DNA of 52,840 nucleotides from Patescibacteria group bacterium (GTDB taxonomy: Bacteria > Patescibacteriota > Minisyncoccia > Minisyncoccales > RBG-13-36-15). The DNA lies in contig JAHCSE010000013.1 of NCBI GenBank assembly GCA_018609195.1, forward strand, positions 1 to 52,840. The letters are read 5' to 3'. Below are positions 35,413 to 43,722 of this stretch, piece by piece (the first letter of the stretch is position 1; every line of letters starts with the position of its first letter). The notes beneath the pieces are model-generated. The model had not been told where the DNA came from. It did no database searches and saw nothing but the letters and a program-made list of their open reading frames with translations. A program made the position numbers and the translations under genes.

Positions 35413-36330
35413 ATGGAAGAAACAAAATCTAAATTAATTGTCATTTTGGGGCCGACAGCTTCTGGGAAAAGTAATTTAGCGATAAAACTTGCTAAAAAAT
35501 TTGATGGGGAAGTTGTCTCTGCTGACTCCAGACAAATTTATCGAGGAATGGATATTGGCACTGACAAACCTTTAAATCAAGAAGGTATCCTTCATTATTT
35601 AATTGACATTGTGAACCCTGATGAGGAATTTACCCTTGCTCAATATAAAAAAATAGCCATTGAAAAAATTAATGAGATTTTAAGTCGGAAGAAAATTCCT
35701 TTTTTAGTTGGAGGGACTGGTCTTTACATTAAAGCAGTTATTGACAATTTAGAAATCCCCAAAGTTACTCCCAGTAAAGCACTGAGAAAGAAATTAGAAG
35801 AGAAGAGTACTGAAGAGCTTTTCGAAGATTTAAAAAGACTTGATCCAAAAACAGCAGAAATTATTGATCCTAAAAATAAAAGAAGAATAATTAGAGCTTT
35901 GGAAGTGAAAATACTGTCTGGGATTTCTTTGGTTTCTGCGAAAAAAATAGGAGAACCTCTTTTTGATACTTTACAAATTGGAATTAAAATTTCAAGAGAA
36001 AAAATCTATACGAATATTGACAAAAGAGTGGAGGAGAAAATGGAACAGGGTTTAGAATCAGAAGTAAGAAATATGTATGAGGAACTTTTAGGGAAAATGC
36101 CAGAAGAGAAAATTTGGCAGTTGCCTTCAATGACAGGAATCTTCTATCAGGAATTCAAAGAATATTTTGAAAATAAAATTGATTTAGCAGAAGTTGCGAG
36201 ATTAATTAAACTCCATAATCGTCAGTATGCCAGGCGCCAGATGACCTGGTTTAAAAGAGATAAAAGAATCCATTGGTTAGAAAGATTAGAAGAGGCAGAA
36301 AAGTTAACGGAGGAATTTTTAAGGAAATAA
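35413..36330 (+). CDS. miaA: tRNA dimethylallyltransferase
   Basis: VILGPTASGKSNLAIKLAKKFDGEVVSADSRQIYRGMDIGTDKP. Confidence 0.95.
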   Translation: MEETKSKLIVILGPTASGKSNLAIKLAKKFDGEVVSADSRQIYRGMDIGTDKPLNQEGILHYLIDIVNPDEEFTLAQYKKIAIEKINEILSRKKIPFLVGGTGLYIKAVIDNLEIPKVTPSKALRKKLEEKSTEELFEDLKRLDPKTAEIIDPKNKRRIIRALEVKILSGISLVSAKKIGEPLFDTLQIGIKISREKIYTNIDKRVEEKMEQGLESEVRNMYEELLGKMPEEKIWQLPSMTGIFYQEFKEYFENKIDLAEVARLIKLHNRQYARRQMTWFKRDKRIHWLERLEEAEKLTEEFLRK

Positions 36331-36400
36331 AAAGAGGTCCTCTAAAGGACCCCTTGCCCAACGTACTCCTTTCGGAGATACTCATTCAGAGCCCGCGAAT

Positions 36401-36480
36401 TGGAGGAGGAAGGCTCAATCTTGATCTCCATCTTTCCCGACTGCTCGGGTTGAAGCGGAGCCTCGAAAGGCCTTCCTCCA
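36401..36480 (-). repeat. Structured 3' element downstream of small ORF, copy 3
   Basis: Minus strand GGAGGAAGGCCTTTCGAGGCTCCG...GAGCCTTCCTCC. Confidence 0.7.
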
Positions 36481-36493
36481 TCTTTGAGGCCGC

Positions 36494-36718
36494 CTAGGCG
36501 GTCTCTTCTTCCTGACGGGACTCTGGCAGAGGCCCGAAGGTGACATCAAGCCACCTTTCCCAGTAATCTCCCCAGAGAGCTGCCCAAGCGATGACGCTCT
36601 CTGTTACCAAAACCCAAAAGAGAAGTGGGGGTAGTAGAATGGGATAACGTGGTTGTCCGAACAGCGGCGGCTCATCCTCCCAAAACCTATCCTCTAGCTC
36701 TCCTTGCATAGTTCTCAC
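36494..36718 (-). CDS. Small hypothetical protein with one hydrophobic segment (74 aa)
   Basis: SD AAAGGAGGTGAGAACT-ATG; follows mraZ-like gene. Confidence 0.6.
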   Translation of the reverse strand: MRTMQGELEDRFWEDEPPLFGQPRYPILLPPLLFWVLVTESVIAWAALWGDYWERWLDVTFGPLPESRQEEETA

Positions 36719-36723
36719 CTCCT

Positions 36724-37086
36724 TTAATGAGATCTGGCAAGATATCTTTCTCTGTCCCAGATTTGAAGATGGTCTCTCTCATCAACTACAATTACCTTTC
36801 TCCCTGAGAACAAACCATTCTTCAAAAAACTTGGTAGTAAAATTCGGCCTCGAGAATCAACCCTCCCTTCAAAGGATTTACTGTAAAAGTCTCTCTTGAC
36901 CTGATTTTTCCGCTCTGGGGGTAAATCCTCCAAGATTTTTGTTACCAATTTTTCCCATTGTTCTTGATTATGAACTGAAAGGCACTTTCCATTTCTTTGA
37001 ATTATCACTCTTTGACCTAATTTTCTCCTTAAACTTGCGGGAATAATTAATCTGGATTTCTCATCAAGGGAACTTCCGTATTCCAT
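36724..37086 (-). CDS. mraZ: MraZ-family transcriptional regulator
   Basis: Two AbrB-like repeats: LDEKSRLIIPASLRRKLG and VDSRGRILLPSFLKN. Confidence 0.8.
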   Translation of the reverse strand: MEYGSSLDEKSRLIIPASLRRKLGQRVIIQRNGKCLSVHNQEQWEKLVTKILEDLPPERKNQVKRDFYSKSFEGRVDSRGRILLPSFLKNGLFSGRKVIVVDERDHLQIWDRERYLARSH

Positions 37087-37094
37087 TTTTCTCC

Positions 37095-37322
37095 TTATAG
37101 CCGCATTTTACCATGCTGAGGGTTTCTTCGTCTTGATCCTTTTGTTCTGGATGTTTCAGATAAAATTTCCTCCTGATTTCTCGTAACAATTATCTTTTTC
37201 CCCAGAATAATTACTTGATCTCCGTCCTTCGACCAGCCACAAATCGGGCAGAAATACCGTTTACCAAAGGTATCCTCTTCACTCATAACTGATTCTGCTT
37301 CACACCGAGGGCAAAGCAACAT
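37095..37322 (-). CDS. Small zinc-ribbon protein
   Basis: MLLCPRCEAES...YFCPICGWS (two CxxC). Confidence 0.65.
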   Translation of the reverse strand: MLLCPRCEAESVMSEEDTFGKRYFCPICGWSKDGDQVIILGKKIIVTRNQEEILSETSRTKGSRRRNPQHGKMRL

Positions 37323-37368
37323 TTTTCCCCTCCTCGTTGTTAACGTTCAACTCTTGAGTAATTATTTC

Positions 37369-37396
37369 ATTATATATTTTATCAAATATTTGTCAA
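37369..37396 (-). promoter_or_regulatory. Promoter of zinc-ribbon/mraZ/small ORF operon, inside the gatB 3' end
   Basis: TTGACA-16 bp-TATAAT on minus strand. Confidence 0.65.
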
Positions 37397-38899
37397 TTTT
37401 TTTTCTAAGATATCTTTGACCATTTGAGGATTAGCCCTGCCTTTTGTTTCTTGCATGATTTGGCCAATTAAAAACTGGAGGGCATTCGTTTTCCCTTTTT
37501 TAAAATCTTGAATTGCTTTTTGGTTTTTCTTAAAGACAATCTGTATAATTTTTTCAATTTCTGATTTATCAGTAATCAGGCTTAGCTCTTTTTCTTCAAT
37601 AATCTGGGAAGGATCAGCTCCTGATTTGAACATCTCTAGAAGAACTTGCTTTGCAATTTTGCTTGATATTTTTTCTTCATAAATTAAACTAATAAATTCG
37701 GCAAAATTTTCTGGGGTAATTAGGAAATCGTCACCAATAACCGAGGCTCCCCTTAAAAGTCCTTGAAGATCAGTAATGAGATAATTTACTGATAATTGAA
37801 TTAATTTTTGAATCTCCTTATCAGATAATTTAGTTTTAAATTCAATTTCCTTGACCCAATTTCGGAGTTCTGAAATTGCTTTCTCAAAATACTCCCCGAG
37901 GTTTTTGTTCAACACAAAAACCTCAATATTTTTTTTATCTAATTTATATTCTTTGGAAAACCGCTCTCTCCTCAATTGGGGAAGTTCAGGAATTTCTGCT
38001 TTAATCTCAGATACCTCTCTTTGAGAAATAGATAATTTTGGTAAGTCTGGCTCAGGAAAATATCTGTAATCATGTGCCTCTTCTTTTTCTCTTTGCACTA
38101 CTGTCACTCCTTTTGGCTCTGACCAACCTCTGGTCTCCTGAACAACTTTTTTACCCGCTTTTAAAATCTTTGTTTGTCTTTCAGTTTCATAAGATATCGC
38201 TTTTTCCACTGCTCGAAAAGAATTTAAATTTTTGATTTCAACTCTTTTCCCTAATTTTCTGGTAATTCCAGGTTGAAGGGAAACATTAACTTCAACTCTC
38301 ATTTGTCCTTTTTCCATATCAGCATCCGAAACCCCCAAATACCTCAAAATTAATTGCAATTCCGTAGCAAATTTTCGAGTATCCGTTGCTGACCTTAAAT
38401 CTGGTTCAGTGACCAATTCCATTAAAGGGATGCCGGCTCGATTAAAATCAACGAGAGAATAATCTTCTCTTTCAGGACGTAAAGTCCCGCGGGGACCACG
38501 TCCCTTTACGGGATGAATCAAACGAGCAGTATCTTCCTCTAAATGCACTCTTCTAATAAGGATCTTTTTCCCTTCAATCTCTAAAAACCCTCCTTTGCAA
38601 AAGGGCATATCATATTGTGAAATCTGGTACCCTTTGGGTAAATCTGGATAAAAATAATTTTTTCGATCAAATTTTGAATATTCAGGAATTTGACAATTGA
38701 GAGCGAGACCTGTCTTCAAAACAGACCTTACAGCTTCCTTATTGATAACTGGAAGTGTTCCCGGATGTCCAAGGCATACCGGACATATATTGACATTAGG
38801 ATGCCTTTCATCAGGATCATTAGCACAACTGCAAAACATCTTTGATTTTGTCTTCAATTCAATGTGGATTTCAAGACCAATTATTGGCTGATAATTCAT
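37382..38899 (-). CDS. gatB: Asp/Glu-tRNA amidotransferase subunit B
   Basis: IGLEIHIELKTKSKMFCSC, RKNYFYPDLPKGYQISQYD. Confidence 0.95.
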   Translation of the reverse strand: MNYQPIIGLEIHIELKTKSKMFCSCANDPDERHPNVNICPVCLGHPGTLPVINKEAVRSVLKTGLALNCQIPEYSKFDRKNYFYPDLPKGYQISQYDMPFCKGGFLEIEGKKILIRRVHLEEDTARLIHPVKGRGPRGTLRPEREDYSLVDFNRAGIPLMELVTEPDLRSATDTRKFATELQLILRYLGVSDADMEKGQMRVEVNVSLQPGITRKLGKRVEIKNLNSFRAVEKAISYETERQTKILKAGKKVVQETRGWSEPKGVTVVQREKEEAHDYRYFPEPDLPKLSISQREVSEIKAEIPELPQLRRERFSKEYKLDKKNIEVFVLNKNLGEYFEKAISELRNWVKEIEFKTKLSDKEIQKLIQLSVNYLITDLQGLLRGASVIGDDFLITPENFAEFISLIYEEKISSKIAKQVLLEMFKSGADPSQIIEEKELSLITDKSEIEKIIQIVFKKNQKAIQDFKKGKTNALQFLIGQIMQETKGRANPQMVKDILEKKLTNI

Positions 38900-38986
38900 A
38901 CTTTTTTATTTTAACAAATTAAAGAAAAAGAAAAAAGCCCCTGAAAAAATCAGAAGCAAGAGAGTGAAACAAAAGTGGTGCTTTCC

Positions 38987-39616
38987 TCAGAGATTGAGTT
39001 TTGAATGTAAAAGGTCTTCGATTTGAGAAAAAACCTTCTTAATTGGTTTTTCTCCATTTATAATGTAAACATTTTTAAATTTTTTTGGCAGGACTTGAAA
39101 AATTTTTGAGGCTTTGGCAAAATGCCTCCTCTCTTCGAAAAAAGTCCTTTTTTTATCTCTTTTTTTAATACGCGAAATGCAAATCTCAGGTCTAACTTTC
39201 AAAATAAAAGATAAATCGGGAACCAAAAATTTATTATTAATTCCAATTAACCATTTTAGGCTGACACCTTCCGCTTTGCCATAGGCAAAAGAGGTAAAAA
39301 AATAACGGTCAGAGATAACAATTTTTCCTTTTTTTAAAGCAGGTGAAATTTTATTTTTCAAATGTGCCTTTCGGTCTTCAGCAAAAAGTTCTTGTAATTT
39401 TGCGTGAAAATTTTTTCCTTTAGGAGAAGAAGTAGTATTCACAATTTTTCTAATTTTTCTTCCAGCTTCAGAATTTTTCGTATACTCTTTAGTTAAAAGA
39501 ACTTTATAGTCTTTTTTTATTAAAAAATCTTGTAAAAGCTTAGCCTGGGTTGACTGCCCGGAACCATCCAATCCCTCAAAAACAATGAATTTCCCAGAAT
39601 AGGGATTTTTCTTCAT
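38987..39616 (-). CDS. tmk: Thymidylate kinase
   Basis: FIVFEGLDGSGQSTQAKLL, VISDRYFFTSFAYG. Confidence 0.9.
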   Translation of the reverse strand: MKKNPYSGKFIVFEGLDGSGQSTQAKLLQDFLIKKDYKVLLTKEYTKNSEAGRKIRKIVNTTSSPKGKNFHAKLQELFAEDRKAHLKNKISPALKKGKIVISDRYFFTSFAYGKAEGVSLKWLIGINNKFLVPDLSFILKVRPEICISRIKKRDKKRTFFEERRHFAKASKIFQVLPKKFKNVYIINGEKPIKKVFSQIEDLLHSKLNL

Positions 39617-39620
39617 TAAA

Positions 39621-40160
39621 TTAAACTTGTTTTTCTTTCTTCTTGGTAGAAACTCTACCTCCCTGCCATTGGCCCCGATATAAATTTGTTTTGCCTTTAA
39701 TTTTATAAAACATTGCGTGAACTACTCGGGCTCCTATCTCAATTTCCATTTGGCAAGGGCCAAGATTCATAATTCCGAAAACTAACTCTCCCTGATAGCC
39801 TGGGGAAACATTTGCAGTAAAAATGGTCAAGCCGGAGCGGTGAAGAGTTGATCTTGGCCGAAATAGAATTAAAATATTTTCTGGGGTATTAACTTTCTCA
39901 ATGGTCTTCATTAAATAATATTTACCAGGCTTGAAAACAAAACTTTGCTTATTTTTAGGATTATATTTAGCTAACAGCGTTGTCTTTGGCGTCTTTCTTT
40001 CTTCCTGGCCCAAAAAACCCTTTCCGAAAATTTCATAAATTTCTCCTAATCTTAAATCAAAACCAGCTCCCTCGGGATTATGTAATTCGCGTTCTGATAA
40101 ATTTTCCACCAATTTCTTCTCCTTGACTAATTTTTGTAATTCTTCAATGCCTAATACCAT
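39621..40160 (-). CDS. dCTP deaminase/dUTPase-family protein
   Basis: GAGFDLRLGEIY, FRPRSTLHRSGLTIFTANVSPGYQGELVFG. Confidence 0.75.
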   Translation of the reverse strand: MVLGIEELQKLVKEKKLVENLSERELHNPEGAGFDLRLGEIYEIFGKGFLGQEERKTPKTTLLAKYNPKNKQSFVFKPGKYYLMKTIEKVNTPENILILFRPRSTLHRSGLTIFTANVSPGYQGELVFGIMNLGPCQMEIEIGARVVHAMFYKIKGKTNLYRGQWQGGRVSTKKKEKQV

Positions 40161-40162
40161 AT

Positions 40163-40654
40163 TTATTTGATTACATTGTATTCCAATACTACTGCATTTT
40201 CTCCGATCCTTTTCACCGATTCCAATTGAAGTTTCCTGTCGAATTCTTTGTTGAAAAGATTCATACCAACTCCAAAGACCACAGGTTCAACCGTCAAATA
40301 GAGTTTATCTACGAGGTCAGCTTCCATAAACATGGTGTAGATCGTGGAACCCCCGCATATTGCCGCCTCTTTATATCCCCTTTCCTCAAGTTCTTTTAAT
40401 AATTCTGCGGGATCCTTTTGGGTGATTTCTACTCCTTCATAGTTCTTTTCTCTGGAGTACACAATATTCAGACGATCTTTTAGAGGCCTGCCTACGGTTT
40501 CATAGGTGTTTGAGCCCATTATCACTACCCCGGCTTTCTTTGTCATTTCAACAAAGAATTGTTTGTCTTCTCTACTTGTCCAATCAGCTAAATGATGGGG
40601 GTGCCGGGCAATCAAGCCGTCTGCCGTTATTGATGCAATAAGAAAAGTGGTCAT
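40163..40654 (-). CDS. Dihydrofolate reductase/RibD C-terminal family protein
   Basis: [50 protein letters not shown]. Confidence 0.85.
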   Translation of the reverse strand: MTTFLIASITADGLIARHPHHLADWTSREDKQFFVEMTKKAGVVIMGSNTYETVGRPLKDRLNIVYSREKNYEGVEITQKDPAELLKELEERGYKEAAICGGSTIYTMFMEADLVDKLYLTVEPVVFGVGMNLFNKEFDRKLQLESVKRIGENAVVLEYNVIK

Positions 40655-40698
40655 TTCGCGGATATTGTTTACCTTTAACTCTATGGTATAGTATCATA

Positions 40699-41649
40699 AT
40701 GACTCCAACTCCTCAACATCCCGAGTATCAATACCTCAATTTACTGAAAGATATCTTGAAAACAGGTTCCGTAAAGCATGAATTTAACACTGGTATTGAA
40801 TTAAAGAGTGTATTTGGCCGCCAGATGCGTTTTGATCTTTCTCAAGGGTTTCCTCTTCTTACAACCAAAAAGGTATTTTTGAAAGGCATTATCCACGAGC
40901 TCTTGTGGTTCTTGAAGGGAGACTCAAATATCAAATATTTAGTAGACAATGGGATCCACATTTGGGATGACTGGGCGTATAAGGGCTATAAAAAAACAAT
41001 GACTGAAGGTAAAGTGCCAGAAATGACGCAAGAAGAATTCATACAAAAAATAAAAGACGGCGATGAGTTTGCAGCAAAATGGGGTGAACTCGGCCCAGTC
41101 TATGGACGCCAATGGAGGCGGTGGCAAACAAGCGACGGCCGGGAAATTGACCAGCTTACCTGGGCGATTCAAAAGTTGAAATCACATCCTGATCGCAAAC
41201 ACTGCATCATTTCAGCCTGGAACCCTGAATTTATCTACGAGATGGCTTCACCCGGTAAATCAATGGCATTACCCCCATGTCATACATTATTTCACTTCAA
41301 CGTGGCCAAGGGAAAACTTTCTTGCCAATTGTATCAAAGGTCAGCCGATATGTTTCTTGGCGTACCGTTTAACATTGCAAGCTATGCCTTATTAACTATG
41401 ATCGTAGCGCACGTCTGCTCGTATGAACCAGGAGATTTTGTACACACATTTGGAGACGTACATATTTATAGCAATCACTACGAACAGGTTCAAGAGCAAA
41501 TCAAAAGGACCCCAAGGCCCTTTCCTAAAATGATATTGAACCCTAAGGTGAGGAGTATTGATGAGTTCTCTTTTGAAGATTTCACCCTCGAAGGATACGA
41601 TCCGCACCCCTCGATTAAGGGAGAGATCACGGTGGTTGGAGGTTTCTAA
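40699..41649 (+). CDS. thyA: Thymidylate synthase
   Basis: [42 protein letters not shown]. Confidence 0.97.
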   Translation: MTPTPQHPEYQYLNLLKDILKTGSVKHEFNTGIELKSVFGRQMRFDLSQGFPLLTTKKVFLKGIIHELLWFLKGDSNIKYLVDNGIHIWDDWAYKGYKKTMTEGKVPEMTQEEFIQKIKDGDEFAAKWGELGPVYGRQWRRWQTSDGREIDQLTWAIQKLKSHPDRKHCIISAWNPEFIYEMASPGKSMALPPCHTLFHFNVAKGKLSCQLYQRSADMFLGVPFNIASYALLTMIVAHVCSYEPGDFVHTFGDVHIYSNHYEQVQEQIKRTPRPFPKMILNPKVRSIDEFSFEDFTLEGYDPHPSIKGEITVVGGF

Positions 41650-42245
41650 CTTGAGGGGTTGCGAAATTCTTGGTTTATTTTACTCGCCTGAGGGGATTTT
41701 TGTTTAGCGTATTTCTGACCCTTCTTTTTAGTATAGGGAACTTCAACCGGGCTCGAGAGGGTTTCGAAGGTCAGAGCACAAATTCGAGTCACTCCAGCAT
41801 ATAAAACCACGGGCATAATTCCTAAATTCCCCAACTCCATTACTCCACGGCCCTGCCAACCAGGATCGAACCTGGCGGCTGTTGAATGAACTATTACTCC
41901 TAACCTGCCCAGAGAACTTCTCCCATCAAGCCGAGCCATTAAATCATTTGGCAAAACAAACTCTTCTTTTGTCACTGCCAAAATAAATTGTTTTGGTTGT
42001 AAAATAAAAGGGGCTCCATCTGCTATCTTTATTTCTTCCATTATATCTTCAAATTTAGTACCTCTTTTAAGGTCTAAATAGGGATACTGAGAGGGTTTAA
42101 AGGTTTTAAAAACATTACCTAAATGTAAATCTAGCGAACAAGGCCCTAATTGTTCTTTGAAATTGGGTTTTGGCTTTATTTTAATCTTTCCTTCTTTAAT
42201 ATATTTCTTAATATCGCGATCAGATAAAACCATAAAATTATTCAA
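41646..42245 (-). CDS. dcd: dCTP deaminase
   Basis: [39 protein letters not shown]. Confidence 0.88.
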   Translation of the reverse strand: MNNFMVLSDRDIKKYIKEGKIKIKPKPNFKEQLGPCSLDLHLGNVFKTFKPSQYPYLDLKRGTKFEDIMEEIKIADGAPFILQPKQFILAVTKEEFVLPNDLMARLDGRSSLGRLGVIVHSTAARFDPGWQGRGVMELGNLGIMPVVLYAGVTRICALTFETLSSPVEVPYTKKKGQKYAKQKSPQASKINQEFRNPSS

Positions 42246-42657
42246 TGGTTATCCCCATATTTTTGGCGGTGCCTTCAATAACTTTCATAGCTGCCTCAAT
42301 ATCTTCCGTATTTAAATCTGGAAGTTTTTTTTGAGCAATTTCCCGAAGTTGGACTTTAGTAATCTTGCCAACTTTGGCTTTATTTGGTTCCCCCGATCCT
42401 TTTTCAATTCCGGCCGCCTTTTTTAAAAGTTCAGAGGCTAGTGGCTGCTTTAATTGAAAATCATAAGTCTTGTCTTCATAGGCTGTAATTTCAACAGATA
42501 ATGTCCAACCAGATTGCTCTTTTGTTGCCTCATTGAATTTTTGACAAAATTCGACAATATTGATTCCCTGAGGAGCCAAAGCCGGCCCGACAGGTGGAGC
42601 AGGGGTAGCCTGCCCAGCCGGTATTTGTAATTTTATAATGGCTTTAACCTTTTTCAT
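42238..42657 (-). CDS. rplK: 50S ribosomal protein L11
   Basis: [35 protein letters not shown]. Confidence 0.97.
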   Translation of the reverse strand: MKKVKAIIKLQIPAGQATPAPPVGPALAPQGINIVEFCQKFNEATKEQSGWTLSVEITAYEDKTYDFQLKQPLASELLKKAAGIEKGSGEPNKAKVGKITKVQLREIAQKKLPDLNTEDIEAAMKVIEGTAKNMGITIE

Positions 42658-42660
42658 ATA

Positions 42661-43206
42661 TTATAATTTTTTAATCTGTAAAGAATCTAACCCCACCGGA
42701 GTATCTCGCCCAAACATATTAACGAGAACCTTGACTTTTCCTCGCTCTTCATCAATTTCTGAAACTTTACCATCAAAATCTTTAAAAGGTCCGTCAGTTA
42801 TTTTCACAGTATCCCCTATTTTAAAATCAATTTTAAATTGAGGAGTTTCAACGCCCGTTCTCTTTTTTAAAATCTCAATTTCTTCACCCGAAACCGGAAC
42901 CGGAGTCGTTCCCGCCCCTACAAAACCAGTAACATTTGGGGTATTTCTAACCACATACCAAGAATCATCAGTGACAATCATTTCCACTAAAACATAGCCC
43001 GGATAAATTTTCTCCTCCACTACTTTTCTCTTCCCATCTTTTATCTTTATCTTTTTTTCTTTGGGAACCAAAACATTAAAGATCTTATCTTCCATACTCA
43101 AAGATTCAATTCTCTGCTTCAAATTCTTAGCGACGGCATCCTCATAGCCAGAATAAGTGTGCAAAACATACCAGTTTTTTTCTTGAGGTAATCTTTGCCT
43201 TGGCAT
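42661..43206 (-). CDS. nusG: Transcription termination/antitermination protein NusG
   Basis: NWYVLHTYSGYEDAVAKNLKQR, IYPGYVLVEM, VKITDGPFKDFDGKV. Confidence 0.97.
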   Translation of the reverse strand: MPRQRLPQEKNWYVLHTYSGYEDAVAKNLKQRIESLSMEDKIFNVLVPKEKKIKIKDGKRKVVEEKIYPGYVLVEMIVTDDSWYVVRNTPNVTGFVGAGTTPVPVSGEEIEILKKRTGVETPQFKIDFKIGDTVKITDGPFKDFDGKVSEIDEERGKVKVLVNMFGRDTPVGLDSLQIKKL

Positions 43207-43210
43207 AATT

Positions 43211-43417
43211 TTAGATTTTAAAAATAAATTTATTTAATAAGGTAGTAAATATCAAATCAATTGCTCCCAAAAAAATGGCTACTACTACCGAAGCTCCAAT
43301 GACAATTAAAGTATATCTTAGGGTCTCTTGTTTAGTTGGCCAATTAACCTTTTTCATCTCTATCCTTACTTCTTTTAAAAAGGTGATAAGTTTTTTAGGA
43401 AGATTGATAATTTTCAC
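43211..43417 (-). CDS. secE: Preprotein translocase subunit SecE
   Basis: FLKEVRIEMKKVNWPTKQETLRYTLIVI. Confidence 0.92.
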   Translation of the reverse strand: MKIINLPKKLITFLKEVRIEMKKVNWPTKQETLRYTLIVIGASVVVAIFLGAIDLIFTTLLNKFIFKI

Positions 43418-43420
43418 AGG

Positions 43421-43447
43421 TTTTTAAAAAGCCCCGAAGGGCTCTTT
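43421..43447 (-). terminator. Terminator upstream of secE
   Basis: AGAGCCCTTCGGGGCTTTTTAAAAA on minus strand. Confidence 0.65.
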
Positions 43448-43451
43448 ACTC

Positions 43452-43479
43452 ATATTATAAAACCCTACTTAAGTGTCAA
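43452..43479 (-). promoter_or_regulatory. secE promoter
   Basis: TTGACA-16 bp-TAATAT on minus strand. Confidence 0.5.
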
Positions 43480-43510
43480 CCCCTACTACCAATTTCATTG
43501 GTGTGGGGGT
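43479..43510. repeat. Short palindromic repeat (family B), directly upstream of a -35 box
   Basis: acccctactaccaatttcattggtgtgggggt; close copy at 24001-24031. Confidence 0.75.
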
Positions 43511-43526
43511 CAAGACTAAAAATTCC

Positions 43527-43622
43527 CTAAATATCTAGATTTTTTACCTTTTTCGCGTGTGCCTGGATAAATTTTTTCCACGGGAACACTTCATCTCCCA
43601 TGAGGATATCAAAAATACGATC
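43527..43622 (-). pseudogene. Orphan second copy of the gyrB C-terminal tail ([31 protein letters not shown])
   Basis: 30/31 aa identical to the GyrB C-terminus at 43723-43818, but only about 74/96 nt identical. Confidence 0.93.
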
Positions 43623-43722
43623 ATCAAATTTCCCCCGGCCCCCTCTTTTAGACACCCACGGTTTCTAACGCTCGCTTCGCTCACTGTTTTCCTTCACGGG
43701 GGAAATTTCATTTTTAATATCC
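43623..43722. repeat. Palindromic element between the two gyrB tails
   Basis: AAATTTCCCCCG/CGGGGGAAATTT outer arms; core AAGGAAAACAGTGAGCGAAGCGAGCGTTAGAAACCGTGGGTGTCTAAAAGAG. Confidence 0.92.
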
